DNA of 64,000 nt, from positions 372,001 to 436,000 of the forward strand of contig NZ_JBHMFS010000001.1 in the NCBI RefSeq assembly GCF_051433165.1, written 5' to 3'. The stretch is from Falsiroseomonas sp051433165 (GTDB lineage Bacteria > Pseudomonadota > Alphaproteobacteria > Acetobacterales > Acetobacteraceae). Numbering within the stretch: position 1 is the first letter of the stretch; each line of letters begins with the position of its first letter. Below are positions 35,157 to 45,940 of this stretch, one piece after another. The notes under the pieces are model-generated. The model was given only the letters and a program-made list of their open reading frames with translations, did not search any database and had not been told where the DNA came from. The position numbers were made by a program, and so were the translations under genes.

Positions 35157-35542
35157 ACCAGGGCACCCTGCGGCGCGGGCCGCAATCCGCGTTCGCCGTG
35201 CTGGCCAGTGCCGGCGGGCTGGCGCTGTGGGCACTGCATTTCACCTTCATCTACGTCATCAACGCCTTCGCCTGTGAGCGTGGCTACGAGGGCGCCAGCC
35301 TGTTCGGCCTGCCTTGGGTGCCGGCAATGATCGGGCTGGCGACGCTGGTCATCGTGGTGCCGCTGCTGCTGATCCTGCGCGGCACCACCCGGACGCTCGG
35401 ATTGCCGGTAACCGAGGGTGGCGAGGCCGAGCCGCGCTTCACCAACTGGTTCGCCGCCGCCGTCGCCGGCTATTCGCTGCTGGCGGTGCTGTTGCAGGCG
35501 GCGCCTTCGCTGGTCCTGCCGGCCTGCGGGGTTGGCTACTGA
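35153..35542 (+). CDS. Small membrane protein of the oxidase operon
   Basis: This is a 129-residue protein with three predicted membrane segments (about residues 14-37, 54-77 and 97-120). The start overlaps the oxidase stop (ATGA), so it belongs to the operon. It may be a small oxidase subunit or assembly protein, but no family motif was recognised. Its last seven bases overlap the convergent cytochrome gene at 35536. Confidence 0.8.
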   Translation: MNQGTLRRGPQSAFAVLASAGGLALWALHFTFIYVINAFACERGYEGASLFGLPWVPAMIGLATLVIVVPLLLILRGTTRTLGLPVTEGGEAEPRFTNWFAAAVAGYSLLAVLLQAAPSLVLPACGVGY

Positions 35543-36024
35543 CCCAGGGGCCGCCCCTCTGGCCGGTCCAGCCGCGGGCGCAGGCGCGGCTCCGGCTGGG
35601 TGCCGGCTTCGCCCGGCGCCAACGGCTGGCCGGGCGGCACAGCCGGTGCCTCGCCCAACGTGTAGAGAAAGGCGGCGATGTCCAGCGCCTGCCCCTCCTG
35701 CAACGGCAGGACCGGCATGGCGGAGCCGGGCGAGACAGCTTGCGGGTTCAGCAGGAAGGCCACCAAATTCTGCGGTGCATTGGGCAGGCGCCCGCCGACA
35801 TAGCTGCGCCGCGCCCATTCCATCAGCGGCGGGCCGACCCAGGCGACGGCGCCCTCGATGCCCGGAATCACATGGCAGGCGCCGCAGCCATGTTCGGCGA
35901 TCGCGATCCGGCCGCGCGCCGCATCGCCGCCGGCGACACGCAGCTCGGCCGGCACGGCCTCCTCCCCGCAGGCGCCGAGCGCGAGGAGCAGGGGCAGCGC
36001 GAGGCGGCATGGGATGCGGGACAT
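35536..36024 (-). CDS. Monoheme class I cytochrome c lipoprotein
   Basis: This is a 162-residue protein with a lipoprotein signal (LLLALGACGEE, Cys about residue 18), one haem motif (HGCGACH) and a likely axial methionine in GSAMPVLP. It is probably an electron carrier between alternative complex III and the oxidase. It is the only respiratory gene here on the minus strand, placed between the cox genes and actB, so it is transcribed from the divergent 36025-36141 gap. The start at 36024 begins exactly at the signal peptide; the ribosome site is weak. Confidence 0.88.
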   Translation of the reverse strand: MSRIPCRLALPLLLALGACGEEAVPAELRVAGGDAARGRIAIAEHGCGACHVIPGIEGAVAWVGPPLMEWARRSYVGGRLPNAPQNLVAFLLNPQAVSPGSAMPVLPLQEGQALDIAAFLYTLGEAPAVPPGQPLAPGEAGTQPEPRLRPRLDRPEGRPLGQ

Positions 36025-36141
36025 GCCCGGGGCAACGTGGAAAGGCCCAGTGCGGTTGCATCGGGTGGGAACCATCAGCGGTCTGGAGCGTAGCCGAAGC
36101 CGGGCGCTGCCCGACCCTGCCGAAGCGGAGCCGCCGCCAGC

Positions 36142-38883
36142 ATGACGCCACCTGATGCCCTGCCGCCGCCTGACCCGGATCGCCGCAGCGTGTTGCGGGC
36201 GGCCGGTGCGTCCCTGGCGCTGGCGACGGCGGCGGGCTGCGACTGGGCGCCGAATGAATTCGGCAGCCCGCTCTATGCCCCGGCGCGCGGGTTGGGCGGG
36301 CCGGCGCAGAGCTATGCGACGGTGCTGGAGTTGGACGGCGTTGGTCGCGGCGTGCTGGCCCGCGTGGTGAACGGCCACGCCATCAAGATCGAGGGCAATC
36401 CGCGCCACCCGGGCAGCCTCGGCGCCACCGATGTGTTCCTGGAATCCGCCGTGCTCGGCCTGCATGACCCGGCGCGGTCGCGCCGCGTGCGGCAGCGCGG
36501 GCAGCTGGTGCGGGACCCGGCGCGGCTGGCCGCCTGGCTGGCGGAGCAGCGCGCGGCGTTGGCGGCGCAAGGCGGCCAGGGGCTGCGGATACTCACCGGC
36601 CCGGTTTCTTCCCCAACCCAGCGGCGACTGATCGCGGCGGTGCTGGCGGCCTGGCCGGGGGCGCGCTGGCATGTGCATGCGCCGCTGGCCGATGCGGCGG
36701 GCGCCGAGGGCGCCATGCTGGCCTTTGGCGCCGCCTTGGTGCCGCGGCCGGACCTGTCCCGCGCCCGCTGCGTGCTGGCGCTGGGCGCCGACCCGTTGGG
36801 CCCCGGCCCGGCGCAACTGGCCCTGGCGCGCGGCTGGGCGGAAGGGCGGGCCGCCGGGCGCGCTTCGGGCCGGCTTCCGGCACTGATCGTTGCCGAATCG
36901 ACGCCGAGCCTGACCGGCAGCAAGGCCGATCGCCTGCTGGTGCTGCCGCCCTGGGAGATCGAGGCGCTGGCGCGCGCCATCGCCGCCGAACTTGGCGTGG
37001 CCGCCGCCGCCGGCGCAACGCATCCGGAGGCCGCGTCGCTCGCCGCCAGTCTGCGCGCCGCCGGCCCCGCCACCTGCGTGCTGGCCGGGCGCGGGCAGAG
37101 CGTGGCGGTGCACGCGCTGGCGCATGCGATCAACGCGGCGCTCGGCGCGACGCTGCCCTATGTCGAGAACCCGACGGCCGTGGCGGCCGGCACGCTGGCG
37201 GAGCTGGTGGCGGAGGGCGATGCCGTCACGCATCTGCTGGTGCTGGACGCGAACCCGGTTTTCGACGCGCCGGCCGATCTGGATGTTGCCGGCCTGCTGC
37301 GCCGCGTGCCGCACAGCCTGCATGCCGGGTTGCATGTGGATGAGACGGCGCTGGCCGCCGGCTGGCACCTGCCGCTGCGCCATCCCTTGGAAAGCTGGGG
37401 CGACAGCCTGGCCTTCGACGGCACCGCCGCGCTGCGCCAGCCGGTGACGCTGCCCCTGGTTGAGGCTGCCGTGTCGGTGGAAGAATTGTTGTCCGCACTC
37501 GCCGGGCCGGGCGCCAATGGCCAGACGTTGGTGCGCGAAACCTGTCGCGCGACCTGGGGCGAGGCGGATTTCGAACAGCGCTGGCGCGCCGTGCTGGAAG
37601 CGGGCCTGGTGCCGGACAGCGCCCCGGCCGCCCGGGTGCCGGCGCTGCGGGATGACTTTGCGCTGCCGCCGGCGACGCCCGCCCCGGCCACGCCCGTCGC
37701 GATCTTCGTGCCGGACCCGCATCTGTGGGATGGCCGCTTCGCCACCGAGGCCTGGTTGCAGGAATTGCCGCGCCAGCTCGGTAGCCTCGCCTGGGGCAAT
37801 GCCGTGCTGATGGCGCCGGCCGATGCGCGGGCCGCCGGGTTGGCGGAAGGCGCGGAGGTGGAGCTGCGCCTCGGTGACCGCTTGCTGCGCGCGCCGGTGC
37901 TGGTCACCCCAGGCCAGGCGCCGGGGGTGGTGACGCTGCCGCTCGGTGGCGGGCGGCGGGCGGCGGGCGGGGTGCCGGGCGGCATCGGGATGGATGCCTA
38001 TCGCCTGCGCCCAGCGGCCTCGCTTTGGCTGGCACCGGGCCTGGTCCTGCGCGCCACCGGCGGCGCGGGCTGGGCCGCGCGCGGCGCGGATTTCGCGCTG
38101 GCCGACGAGGCACCGCGCGTGCGCCGCCTGGCGCCGGGCGAGGCGGTGCCGCCGCTGCCACCGCCGCGCTCGCTCTATCCGGATTGGACCTACACCGGCC
38201 ACGCCTGGGGCATGGCAATCGACCTTGACACCTGTATCGGCTGCAATGCCTGCGTCGTCGCCTGCCAGGCGGAGAACAACACGCCGGTGGTGGGGCCGGA
38301 GGAAGCGGCACGTGGCCGCGCCATGCATTGGCTGCGCGTGGATCGCGTGGCCAGCGGCACGCCGGAGGCACCACAGGTCGATTTCCAGCCGGTGCCCTGC
38401 ATGCATTGCGAGAAGGCGCCCTGCGAAGTGGTCTGCCCGGTGAACGCCACGGTGCATGACCATGAAGGTCTGAACCTGATGATCTATCCGCGCTGCATCG
38501 GCACGCGCACCTGTTCCAACAACTGCCCCTACAAGGTGCGCCGCTTCAACTGGGCCGGCTATGCGCGCCAGGCCGGCGCCGTGCCGGTGCACAACCCCGA
38601 TGTGCCTGTGCGGCCACGCGGCGTGATCGAGAAATGCACCTACTGCCAGCACCGCATCAAGGGCGCGCAGGACACCGCCCGGCAGGAAGGCCGCACGGTG
38701 CGGGATGGCGAGATCGTCACCGCCTGCCAGAGCGCCTGCCCGACACGCGCCATCCATTTCGGCGACATCAACGACCCGGCCAGCGATGTCTCCCGCGCCA
38801 AGGCGGAGGGACGTAACTACGCGCTGCTCGGCCACCTCGACTTGCGGCCGCGCACCACCTACCTGGCGCGGCTGGTGTCATGA
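36142..38883 (+). CDS. actB: Alternative complex III subunit ActB (molybdopterin-like plus iron-sulfur fusion)
   Basis: This is a 913-residue protein. Residues 1-40 contain a Tat-like leader (DRRSVLRAAGASLALATAAGC). About 45-660 is a molybdopterin-oxidoreductase fold without the N-terminal cysteine cluster or recognisable cofactor ligands, as in ActB. From about 690 on is an iron-sulfur domain with four cysteine groups: CIGCNACVVAC, CMHCEKAPCEVVC, CIGTRTCSNNC and CTYCQHR with a later CQSACP. It passes electrons between the quinol site and the haem subunits. The stop overlaps actC (ATGA). Confidence 0.93.
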   Translation: MTPPDALPPPDPDRRSVLRAAGASLALATAAGCDWAPNEFGSPLYAPARGLGGPAQSYATVLELDGVGRGVLARVVNGHAIKIEGNPRHPGSLGATDVFLESAVLGLHDPARSRRVRQRGQLVRDPARLAAWLAEQRAALAAQGGQGLRILTGPVSSPTQRRLIAAVLAAWPGARWHVHAPLADAAGAEGAMLAFGAALVPRPDLSRARCVLALGADPLGPGPAQLALARGWAEGRAAGRASGRLPALIVAESTPSLTGSKADRLLVLPPWEIEALARAIAAELGVAAAAGATHPEAASLAASLRAAGPATCVLAGRGQSVAVHALAHAINAALGATLPYVENPTAVAAGTLAELVAEGDAVTHLLVLDANPVFDAPADLDVAGLLRRVPHSLHAGLHVDETALAAGWHLPLRHPLESWGDSLAFDGTAALRQPVTLPLVEAAVSVEELLSALAGPGANGQTLVRETCRATWGEADFEQRWRAVLEAGLVPDSAPAARVPALRDDFALPPATPAPATPVAIFVPDPHLWDGRFATEAWLQELPRQLGSLAWGNAVLMAPADARAAGLAEGAEVELRLGDRLLRAPVLVTPGQAPGVVTLPLGGGRRAAGGVPGGIGMDAYRLRPAASLWLAPGLVLRATGGAGWAARGADFALADEAPRVRRLAPGEAVPPLPPPRSLYPDWTYTGHAWGMAIDLDTCIGCNACVVACQAENNTPVVGPEEAARGRAMHWLRVDRVASGTPEAPQVDFQPVPCMHCEKAPCEVVCPVNATVHDHEGLNLMIYPRCIGTRTCSNNCPYKVRRFNWAGYARQAGAVPVHNPDVPVRPRGVIEKCTYCQHRIKGAQDTARQEGRTVRDGEIVTACQSACPTRAIHFGDINDPASDVSRAKAEGRNYALLGHLDLRPRTTYLARLVS

Positions 38884-40199
38884 GCAGCGCGGAGTTTTCC
38901 ACCCGCCCGGTCTCCGACCAGCCGCTGCGGAGCGATTTCGGCTGGCGCTTCGCGGCGGGTGTGGCCGGCGCCGGGCTGCTGACGCTGCTGCTGGCCTATG
39001 CGGTGGTGGCGCTGCTGCTGCGCGGTACGGCGCTGTGGGGCACGAATATCCCCTTCGTCTGGGGCTTCGACCTGATCAACTACATCTGGTGGATCGGCAT
39101 CGCCAACGCCGCCAGCCTGTTCGCCGTGGTGCTGGTGCTGCGGCGGCATGGGCTGCGCAGCTCGGTGAACCGGTTTGCGGAGGCCGCGGCGCTGGCGGCG
39201 GTGGCGGCGGCGGCGATCTACCCGATCCTGCATCTCGGCCGGCCCTGGCTGTTCTACTGGACCTTCCCCTACCCCGCGACCTTCGAGGTCTGGCCGAATT
39301 TCCGCAGCACGCTGGTGTGGGATTTCTGGGGGATCATGTCCCACGTCGTGGTCACCGGCCTGTTCTGGTACACCGGGCTGATCCCGGACCTCGCCACCAT
39401 GCGCGACCGCGCTGTGGCGAAGGGGCGCATGGTGCAGGCGCGCATCTATGGCCTGCTCGCGCTGGGCTGGCGCGGATCGGTGCGGCATTGGGCGCGGCAC
39501 CAGGCGGCGTATCGGCTGGTGGCCGCAATGGTGCTGCCGATGCTGGTCTCGGCGCAGACCATCGTAGCGCTGGAATTCGCCACCACCATCGTGCCGGAAT
39601 GGCACCAGGCGCGGCTGCCACTGCATGTGGTGGCAACAGGCATCCCCTCCGGCCTCGGCGTGGTGCTCGCGCTGGCGGCGCTGCTGCGCGGCGGGCTGGG
39701 GCTGACGCGCTACATCGATGACGAGGACATGCACCTGCTCGGCAAGCTGACCGCCGCGGCCGCGCTGCTGTGTGGCTATGTGTACGCCGAGGCGCTGCTG
39801 GTGGGGCTGCTGGAGGACGCAACGACGCGGGAGGCGATGGCGGCGCGCGCCTTCGGGGCCTATGCCGCGCTGTATTGGGGCGGTGCCGCGCTGGTGGTGG
39901 GACTGCCGCAATTGCTGTGGCTGAAGCAGGCCCGGGTGCGCGCGCGCTGGGCGGTGCCGATCGGGATCGGCGCGGCGGCAGGCGTGTGGCTCGATCGCTT
40001 CTCGCTGGTCGCCGGCGGGCTGGTGCGGGACCATCTGCCGAATACCGGGCCGCTCTATGCGCCGACCATGCCGGAATGGACGCTGCTGATCGGCAGTGTC
40101 GGCCTGTTCGCGTTGCTGATGCTGGCCTTCGCGCGCTTCGTGCCGGTGGTGTCGATGTTCGAGATGCGGCACGAGGAAAGCGAGGCGGACGTCCCATGA
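38880..40199 (+). CDS. actC: Alternative complex III subunit ActC (NrfD-like)
   Basis: This is a 439-residue NrfD/PsrC-family membrane protein with about ten membrane segments. It contains the family stretches VWGFDLINYIWWIGIANA (about residues 60-77) and LHLGRPWLFYWTFPYP (about 118-133). It should form a quinol-binding site in the membrane next to ActB. Four-base overlaps join it to actB and actD. Confidence 0.94.
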   Translation: MSSAEFSTRPVSDQPLRSDFGWRFAAGVAGAGLLTLLLAYAVVALLLRGTALWGTNIPFVWGFDLINYIWWIGIANAASLFAVVLVLRRHGLRSSVNRFAEAAALAAVAAAAIYPILHLGRPWLFYWTFPYPATFEVWPNFRSTLVWDFWGIMSHVVVTGLFWYTGLIPDLATMRDRAVAKGRMVQARIYGLLALGWRGSVRHWARHQAAYRLVAAMVLPMLVSAQTIVALEFATTIVPEWHQARLPLHVVATGIPSGLGVVLALAALLRGGLGLTRYIDDEDMHLLGKLTAAAALLCGYVYAEALLVGLLEDATTREAMAARAFGAYAALYWGGAALVVGLPQLLWLKQARVRARWAVPIGIGAAAGVWLDRFSLVAGGLVRDHLPNTGPLYAPTMPEWTLLIGSVGLFALLMLAFARFVPVVSMFEMRHEESEADVP

Positions 40200-40720
40200 C
40201 AGCCGCCGTGATCGCGGAATTCGACAATCCGGAGGCGCTGGTCGCGGCGCTGCGCGCGGCGCGTGATGCGGGGTGGCGCCGGATGGATGCCTATGCGCCC
40301 TTTCCGGTGCCGGAGGCCGCGAAGCTGCTGGGGGCCACCGGCAAGCGCGTGGCCTGGATCGCGATCGGCGCCGGGCTGTTCGGCGCGGTGCTGGCCTATG
40401 CCACGCAATACTGGCTCAGCGTGCACGACTATCCGCTGAATGTCGGCGGCAGGCCGCTGCATGCGCTGCCGGCCTTCCTGCCGGCCACCACCATCGTCGG
40501 CATATTGTGGGCGGCGGCGGGTGCGTTGATCGGCATGTTGGCGCTGAACCGCCTGCCGCGGCTGAACCACCCGGTCTTCGCCGCCCCCGGCTTCGGCCGC
40601 GCCAGCGAGGATCGCTTTTTCCTGTGCCTGTTCGCCGGCGATCCCGGGCTGGATGCGCGGGAGGCGATGTATCTGCTGCGTCGGCAGAAACCGCTGAGCC
40701 TGGCAGAACTGCCCACATGA
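40196..40720 (+). CDS. actD: Alternative complex III subunit ActD (DUF3341)
   Basis: This is a 174-residue protein with an N-terminal soluble domain (EFDNPEALVAALRAARDAGW, split at about residues 8-27), then two membrane segments (about 60-80 and 98-120), as in DUF3341/ActD. It is a structural subunit between ActC and the haem subunits. The start is overlapped by the actC stop and the stop by the actE start. Confidence 0.9.
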   Translation: MTAAVIAEFDNPEALVAALRAARDAGWRRMDAYAPFPVPEAAKLLGATGKRVAWIAIGAGLFGAVLAYATQYWLSVHDYPLNVGGRPLHALPAFLPATTIVGILWAAAGALIGMLALNRLPRLNHPVFAAPGFGRASEDRFFLCLFAGDPGLDAREAMYLLRRQKPLSLAELPT

Positions 40721-41124
40721 TCGCCCGGCTGATTCCCTTGCTGCTGCTCGCCGCCTGCGATGGCTGGCCCGGCAGCACGCCCGTCGCGCCACCCGCGCCG
40801 CCGCCGCCCGGTGCCGTGGCGCAGGGCGATGCGGTCTGGCGCCAGGCGCTGGCGCCGCCCGGCCCGCCGGTGACGGAGGCGCTGCTGGCACGTGGCGCGG
40901 ATCGCTACGTCATCTTCTGCGCGCCCTGCCACGGCCCGACCGGCGCGGGCGATGGCGGCGCGGTGGCGCAGGGTTTCCCGGCGCCGCCGCCGCTGCCGGC
41001 CGAGGCCGCGCGCAGCATGGCGGTGATCGCGGACAATCACGCCCGCGCCCACCCCTTCGCAGATCGCCTCTCACCCTCGGATCGCTGGGCCATCGCCCGT
41101 TTCGTGGAGCGCCTGGCGCCATGA
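40717..41124 (+). CDS. actE: Alternative complex III subunit ActE, monoheme cytochrome c lipoprotein
   Basis: This is a 135-residue lipoprotein (signal LIPLLLLAACDG, Cys about residue 13) with a Pro-rich linker and one haem motif, FCAPCHGPTGAGDG (about residues 67-80). It is the usual monoheme electron exit of the complex. Four-base overlaps connect it with both neighbours. Confidence 0.9.
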   Translation: MIARLIPLLLLAACDGWPGSTPVAPPAPPPPGAVAQGDAVWRQALAPPGPPVTEALLARGADRYVIFCAPCHGPTGAGDGGAVAQGFPAPPPLPAEAARSMAVIADNHARAHPFADRLSPSDRWAIARFVERLAP

Positions 41125-42236
41125 GGTCCGGTACCATGAGGGTTGCAGCGGGAGCAGGCCTCGGCCTTGCCGCGCTGGCGGTGGCCGCGCTTGGCGGGCC
41201 GGCGCTGGCGGAGGCGTGGCTCATCGGCTTCCTGATCTGGATGCATATCGGGGTCGGCGCGGTGGGCGTGCTGGCGCTCGGCCATCTGCTGCGGGAGGAT
41301 TGGCTGACCCCGGTGCGCCTGCCGCTGGAGGCTGCGGCCCGCACCCTGCCGCTGCTGGTGCTGATGGCGTTGCCGGTGCTGCTGGTGCCGGAGAATCTCT
41401 ACCCCTGGGCTACGGACCCCACGCTGCCGGCCGACAACCCGCGCGCCGCCCTGCTGCAACCCTGGTTCTTCCAGCTTCGGGGCGCGGCCTGCCCGCTGAT
41501 CTGGACCTTGTTAGGCTGGCGCCTGGCGCGGCCAGGAACGCATCCGCGGCTTTCGGTGCTGGCCCTGGTGCTATTGCTGCCGACGACCACGCTGGCGGGC
41601 TTCGACCTGGTGCTGTCCCGCGATACCACCTGGTACGCCAGCCTCCAGGGCTTCTCCATCTGGGTGGCGGGGCTGGCCGCGGCGCTGGCGGCGGCGATCC
41701 TGGCCGCGCCAACCCGGGCCGATTCCAAGGGGATGCCGGGCCTGGAACGGGCGCTGCTGACGCTCGCGCTGACCGTGTTGTGGCTGTGGTTCACCCAGTT
41801 CATCGTGGTGTGGATGGCGGATCTGCCGAATGAGGCGGGCTGGTATCTGCGGCGGCTCGATGAATGGCGCTGGCTGCAACTCGGCGTTGCCTTGCCAGCC
41901 GTGCTGCTGGCCATCGCGCTGGCCGCGCCGCCGGACCATGGGCGCTGGCGCATGGCGGCGGTGTGCTGGCTGCTGCTGGTGCAGTTTGCCGCGCATCTGT
42001 GGTGGGTGGTGCGACCGGATGCGCCGCTGGCCCAGCCGGCACCCTGGCTGGATGCGCTGGTGTTCGCGGGGCTCAGCCTGGCCTTCGGGCTGTGGTGGCG
42101 GGCGGAGCGCGCGCGGCTGCTCACTGCCGCGTCGGCGGCGACTTCGACCGGGGCTCCGTCGCACGCGGTTCCGGGTCCGGCCCATGCCGGCGCCAGGGCC
42201 AGCGGCCTTCGATCTCCACCTCCAGCGACAGGCTGA
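41121..42236 (+). CDS. actF: Alternative complex III subunit ActF-like membrane protein
   Basis: This is a 371-residue protein with about ten membrane segments, like ActF/NrfD-type subunits, and the stretches LIGFLIWMHIGVGAVGVLALGHL (about residues 33-55, split by position) and TWYASLQGFSIWVAG. The last 35 or so residues are low-complexity (Ala, Ser, Pro, Gly) and lie in the 116-base overlap with the convergent DUF1622 gene. This tail is probably a late extension. It is the last gene of the act operon. Confidence 0.88.
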   Translation: MRSGTMRVAAGAGLGLAALAVAALGGPALAEAWLIGFLIWMHIGVGAVGVLALGHLLREDWLTPVRLPLEAAARTLPLLVLMALPVLLVPENLYPWATDPTLPADNPRAALLQPWFFQLRGAACPLIWTLLGWRLARPGTHPRLSVLALVLLLPTTTLAGFDLVLSRDTTWYASLQGFSIWVAGLAAALAAAILAAPTRADSKGMPGLERALLTLALTVLWLWFTQFIVVWMADLPNEAGWYLRRLDEWRWLQLGVALPAVLLAIALAAPPDHGRWRMAAVCWLLLVQFAAHLWWVVRPDAPLAQPAPWLDALVFAGLSLAFGLWWRAERARLLTAASAATSTGAPSHAVPGPAHAGARASGLRSPPPATG

Positions 42237-42549
42237 GCACGGTCCTAATCAGCACGATCAGGCCGAGCGCCCCGACTGTCTCCAGTGTCATCGGCGCGGC
42301 GACGGTGTGCACGATATCCGCCGCCACCAGCAGTTCCAGCCCGAGCAGGATCGCCCGGCCGAGATTGGCGCGATAGGGGATGAAAGCCTCCGCCCAGCCG
42401 GGCGTGCCACTGCGTAGCCCGGCGCGCAGGAACAGGAAGCTGGTGATGGCGGTGCCAGCCACCAGCACCAGGATGCCCGCCAGTTCCAGTCCAGCCGCCG
42501 TCCAGTTCGCGATGATGCCCACCCAGGCACCGGGGTCATTGTTCTCCAT
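42121..42549 (-). CDS. DUF1622 family membrane protein
   Basis: This is a 142-residue protein with three membrane segments (about residues 15-37, 60-78 and 85-105); the LGRAILLGLELLVAADIVHTV signature identifies DUF1622. Function unknown. The tail is hydrophilic (RRHGPDPEPRATEPRS). I chose the ATG at 42549; an in-frame ATG at 42612 would overlap the divergent selA start. The 3' end overlaps actF by 116 bases tail to tail. Confidence 0.82.
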   Translation of the reverse strand: MENNDPGAWVGIIANWTAAGLELAGILVLVAGTAITSFLFLRAGLRSGTPGWAEAFIPYRANLGRAILLGLELLVAADIVHTVAAPMTLETVGALGLIVLIRTVLSLSLEVEIEGRWPWRRHGPDPEPRATEPRSKSPPTRQ

Positions 42550-42610
42550 GGCCGGATAAAGCGGCCCGGCGCGCAATGGTTGCGGGAACCGGTGCGGGGG
42601 TTCGCTCGTC

Positions 42611-43962
<1,352 letters not shown>

Positions 43963-43966
<4 letters not shown>

Positions 43967-45840
43967 GAAGCGTGCTGCTGGGCGTGCTCGGCCATGTGGA
44001 CCACGGCAAGACCGCGCTGGTGCGCGCGCTGACCGGCATCGAGACGGACCGGCTGCCGGAGGAAAAGGCGCGCGGCATCTCCATCGCGCTCGGCTTTGCC
44101 CGGCTGGTGCAGGAGGATGCCGAGATCGACCTGGTGGATGTGCCGGGGCATGAGCGATTCCTGCGCACCATGGTGGCTGGCGCCACGGCGATGCAGGCGG
44201 CGCTGCTTTGCATCGATGCGCGCGAAGGCGTGCGGGCGCAGACGGTGGAACATGCGGAGGTGGCGGCGCTGCTCGGCCTGTCGCGTGGCGTTGTCGCCAT
44301 CACCCGCTGCGACCTGGCACCCGCCGAGGATGCCGCAGCCGAGGCGCGCGCCTTGCTGGCGCGGCTGGGGCTGGGCAACTGGCCGGTGGTCGCGACTTCT
44401 GCCGTGACGGGCGCGGGGATTGCGGAACTGAAGACGCAGCTCGCCTTGCTGGCGCGACCAGCCGAGGCCACGGCGATGGGCGCCTGGCTGCCGGTGGACC
44501 GCGCCTTCTCCCGCCCCGGCGCGGGCACCGTGGTCACCGGCGCTCTGCGCCGTGCGCCGATGGCGGTGGAGGATGAGGTGGAGATCTGGCCGGGCGGCCA
44601 GCGCGCCCGGCTGCGCGGCGTGCAACTGCACGGCCAGGCGGTCGCGCAGGCGCAGCCCGGCCGGCGCACCGCGCTGGCGCTGCGCGGCGTGACGCCGGCG
44701 GGGGTGCCGCCGGGAAGTGCCCTCGCCACGCCGGGGCTGCTGACGGAATCGCGTCGGCTGGATGCGCAGGTGGTGCTGCTGGCCTCCGCCCCTGCCTCCG
44801 TGCGGCGGGGCGATGTGCTGCGCCTGCTGGTCGGCACGACGGAGGTCGGCGCAAGGCTGCATCTGTTGGAAGACGCGCTGCTGGCCCCCGGCACCACCGC
44901 CGTGGCGCAGCTTCGGCTGGATGCGCCGCTGGCGGTGCCGGCGCGGGAGCGTTTCGTGCTGCGCACCGCATCCCCCCCGCGCACCATCGGCGGCGGCGTG
45001 GTGCTGGACCCGACGGCACCGCGCCGGTCCACGCGCGACGCGCCGCTGCTGCAGGCCATGCACGCCGCCACGCCGATCGCCGCCGCGGCGCTTCGGCTGC
45101 AGGCGGCCGGCCCGCAGGGCGCAACGGGGGCGGCGCTGGCGCGCATCGCCGGCCTGCTGCCGGATGCGCTGGATCTGCCGGAGGCGGTGCGCCTGACTGG
45201 CGACCTGCTGCTGCACCGGGAGGTTTACGCCGCGCTGGAAGCCGCCGCGGTGGCGGCCGTTGAACAGGCACAGAACCAGGACCCCACGGCGCCTGGGCCA
45301 GCGCTGACCACGCTGCGGGCCGCGTTGCCGCGGGCCGCGCCGGTGGAGGCGCTGCTGGCACGGCTGGTCGCCGCTGGCACGCTGGATCTCGCCGCCGGGC
45401 GCTTCACCCGGCGCGGGCTGGACCCGCTGGCGCTGCTGCCACCGGCGGCGCGCGCGCTGCTGGATGCGGTGGAGGACGCCTTCCGCGTTGGCGGCCTGGC
45501 ACCGCCCGATGCGGTGACGGTCATCGGCGGACAGCGCCCGCGCGCGCAGGCCGTGGCGCTGCTGCTGCGCCGAGGGCAACTGATCCGCGCGCCGGATGCA
45601 GTGCAGAAGCGGGAGGTGCTGTTCCATCGCAGCGCGCTGGCCGCGGCGCGGCAGACGTTGCGCGACAACTTCGCAGACAGCACCAAGGGATTTCTAGTCG
45701 GCGAATGCGGCCGTCTGCTCGGCATCTCGCGCCGCTTCGCCGTGCCGCTGCTGGAACGGCTGGATGCCGAGGGGCTGACGCGGCGCAACGGCGATCGGCG
45801 CCACATCGTCACGGAACCGATGCGCTCAGCGGGCGCTTGA
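43963..45840 (+). CDS. selB: Selenocysteine-specific elongation factor SelB
   Basis: This is a 625-residue translational GTPase. G1 is LGHVDHGKTALV (residues 9-20), followed by DVPGHERF near 62-69; beta-barrel domains II and III extend to about 340. The C-terminal winged-helix repeats end with the SECIS-binding part (GFLVGECGRLLGISRRFAVPLLERLDAEGL, split at about residues 575-605). It carries Sec-tRNA to the ribosome at the UGA codon of the formate dehydrogenase gene at 51373. tRNA-Sec follows its stop by six bases. Confidence 0.97.
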
Positions 45841-45846
45841 ACCGGC

Positions 45847-45940
45847 GGAGGCGACTGGTGGCCTGGTGGCCCCCGCGGTCTTCAAAACCGTCGGTCCGCT
45901 AAAACCGGATGGTGGGTTCGATTCCCATCCGCCTCCGCCA
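45847..45940 (+). tRNA. selC: tRNA-Sec (anticodon UCA)
   Basis: A 94-base tRNA with encoded CCA (45938-45940). The acceptor stem GGAGGCG pairs with CGCCTCC, the anticodon loop is CTTCAAA with anticodon TCA, and there is a long variable arm (about 45893-45911) and a T-loop TTCGATT. Extra length and UCA anticodon identify selenocysteine tRNA. The eighth acceptor pair appears to be an A-C mismatch. It starts six bases after the selB stop and ends directly at the opposite-strand focA stop codon. Confidence 0.96.

Noticed and set aside
35536..38835. Minus-strand frame of 1,099 codons opposite actB
   Set aside because: Only its last 163 codons (35536-36024) encode a real cytochrome. The rest is the antisense shadow of actB, rich in Arg, Ala, Gly and His with no domain.
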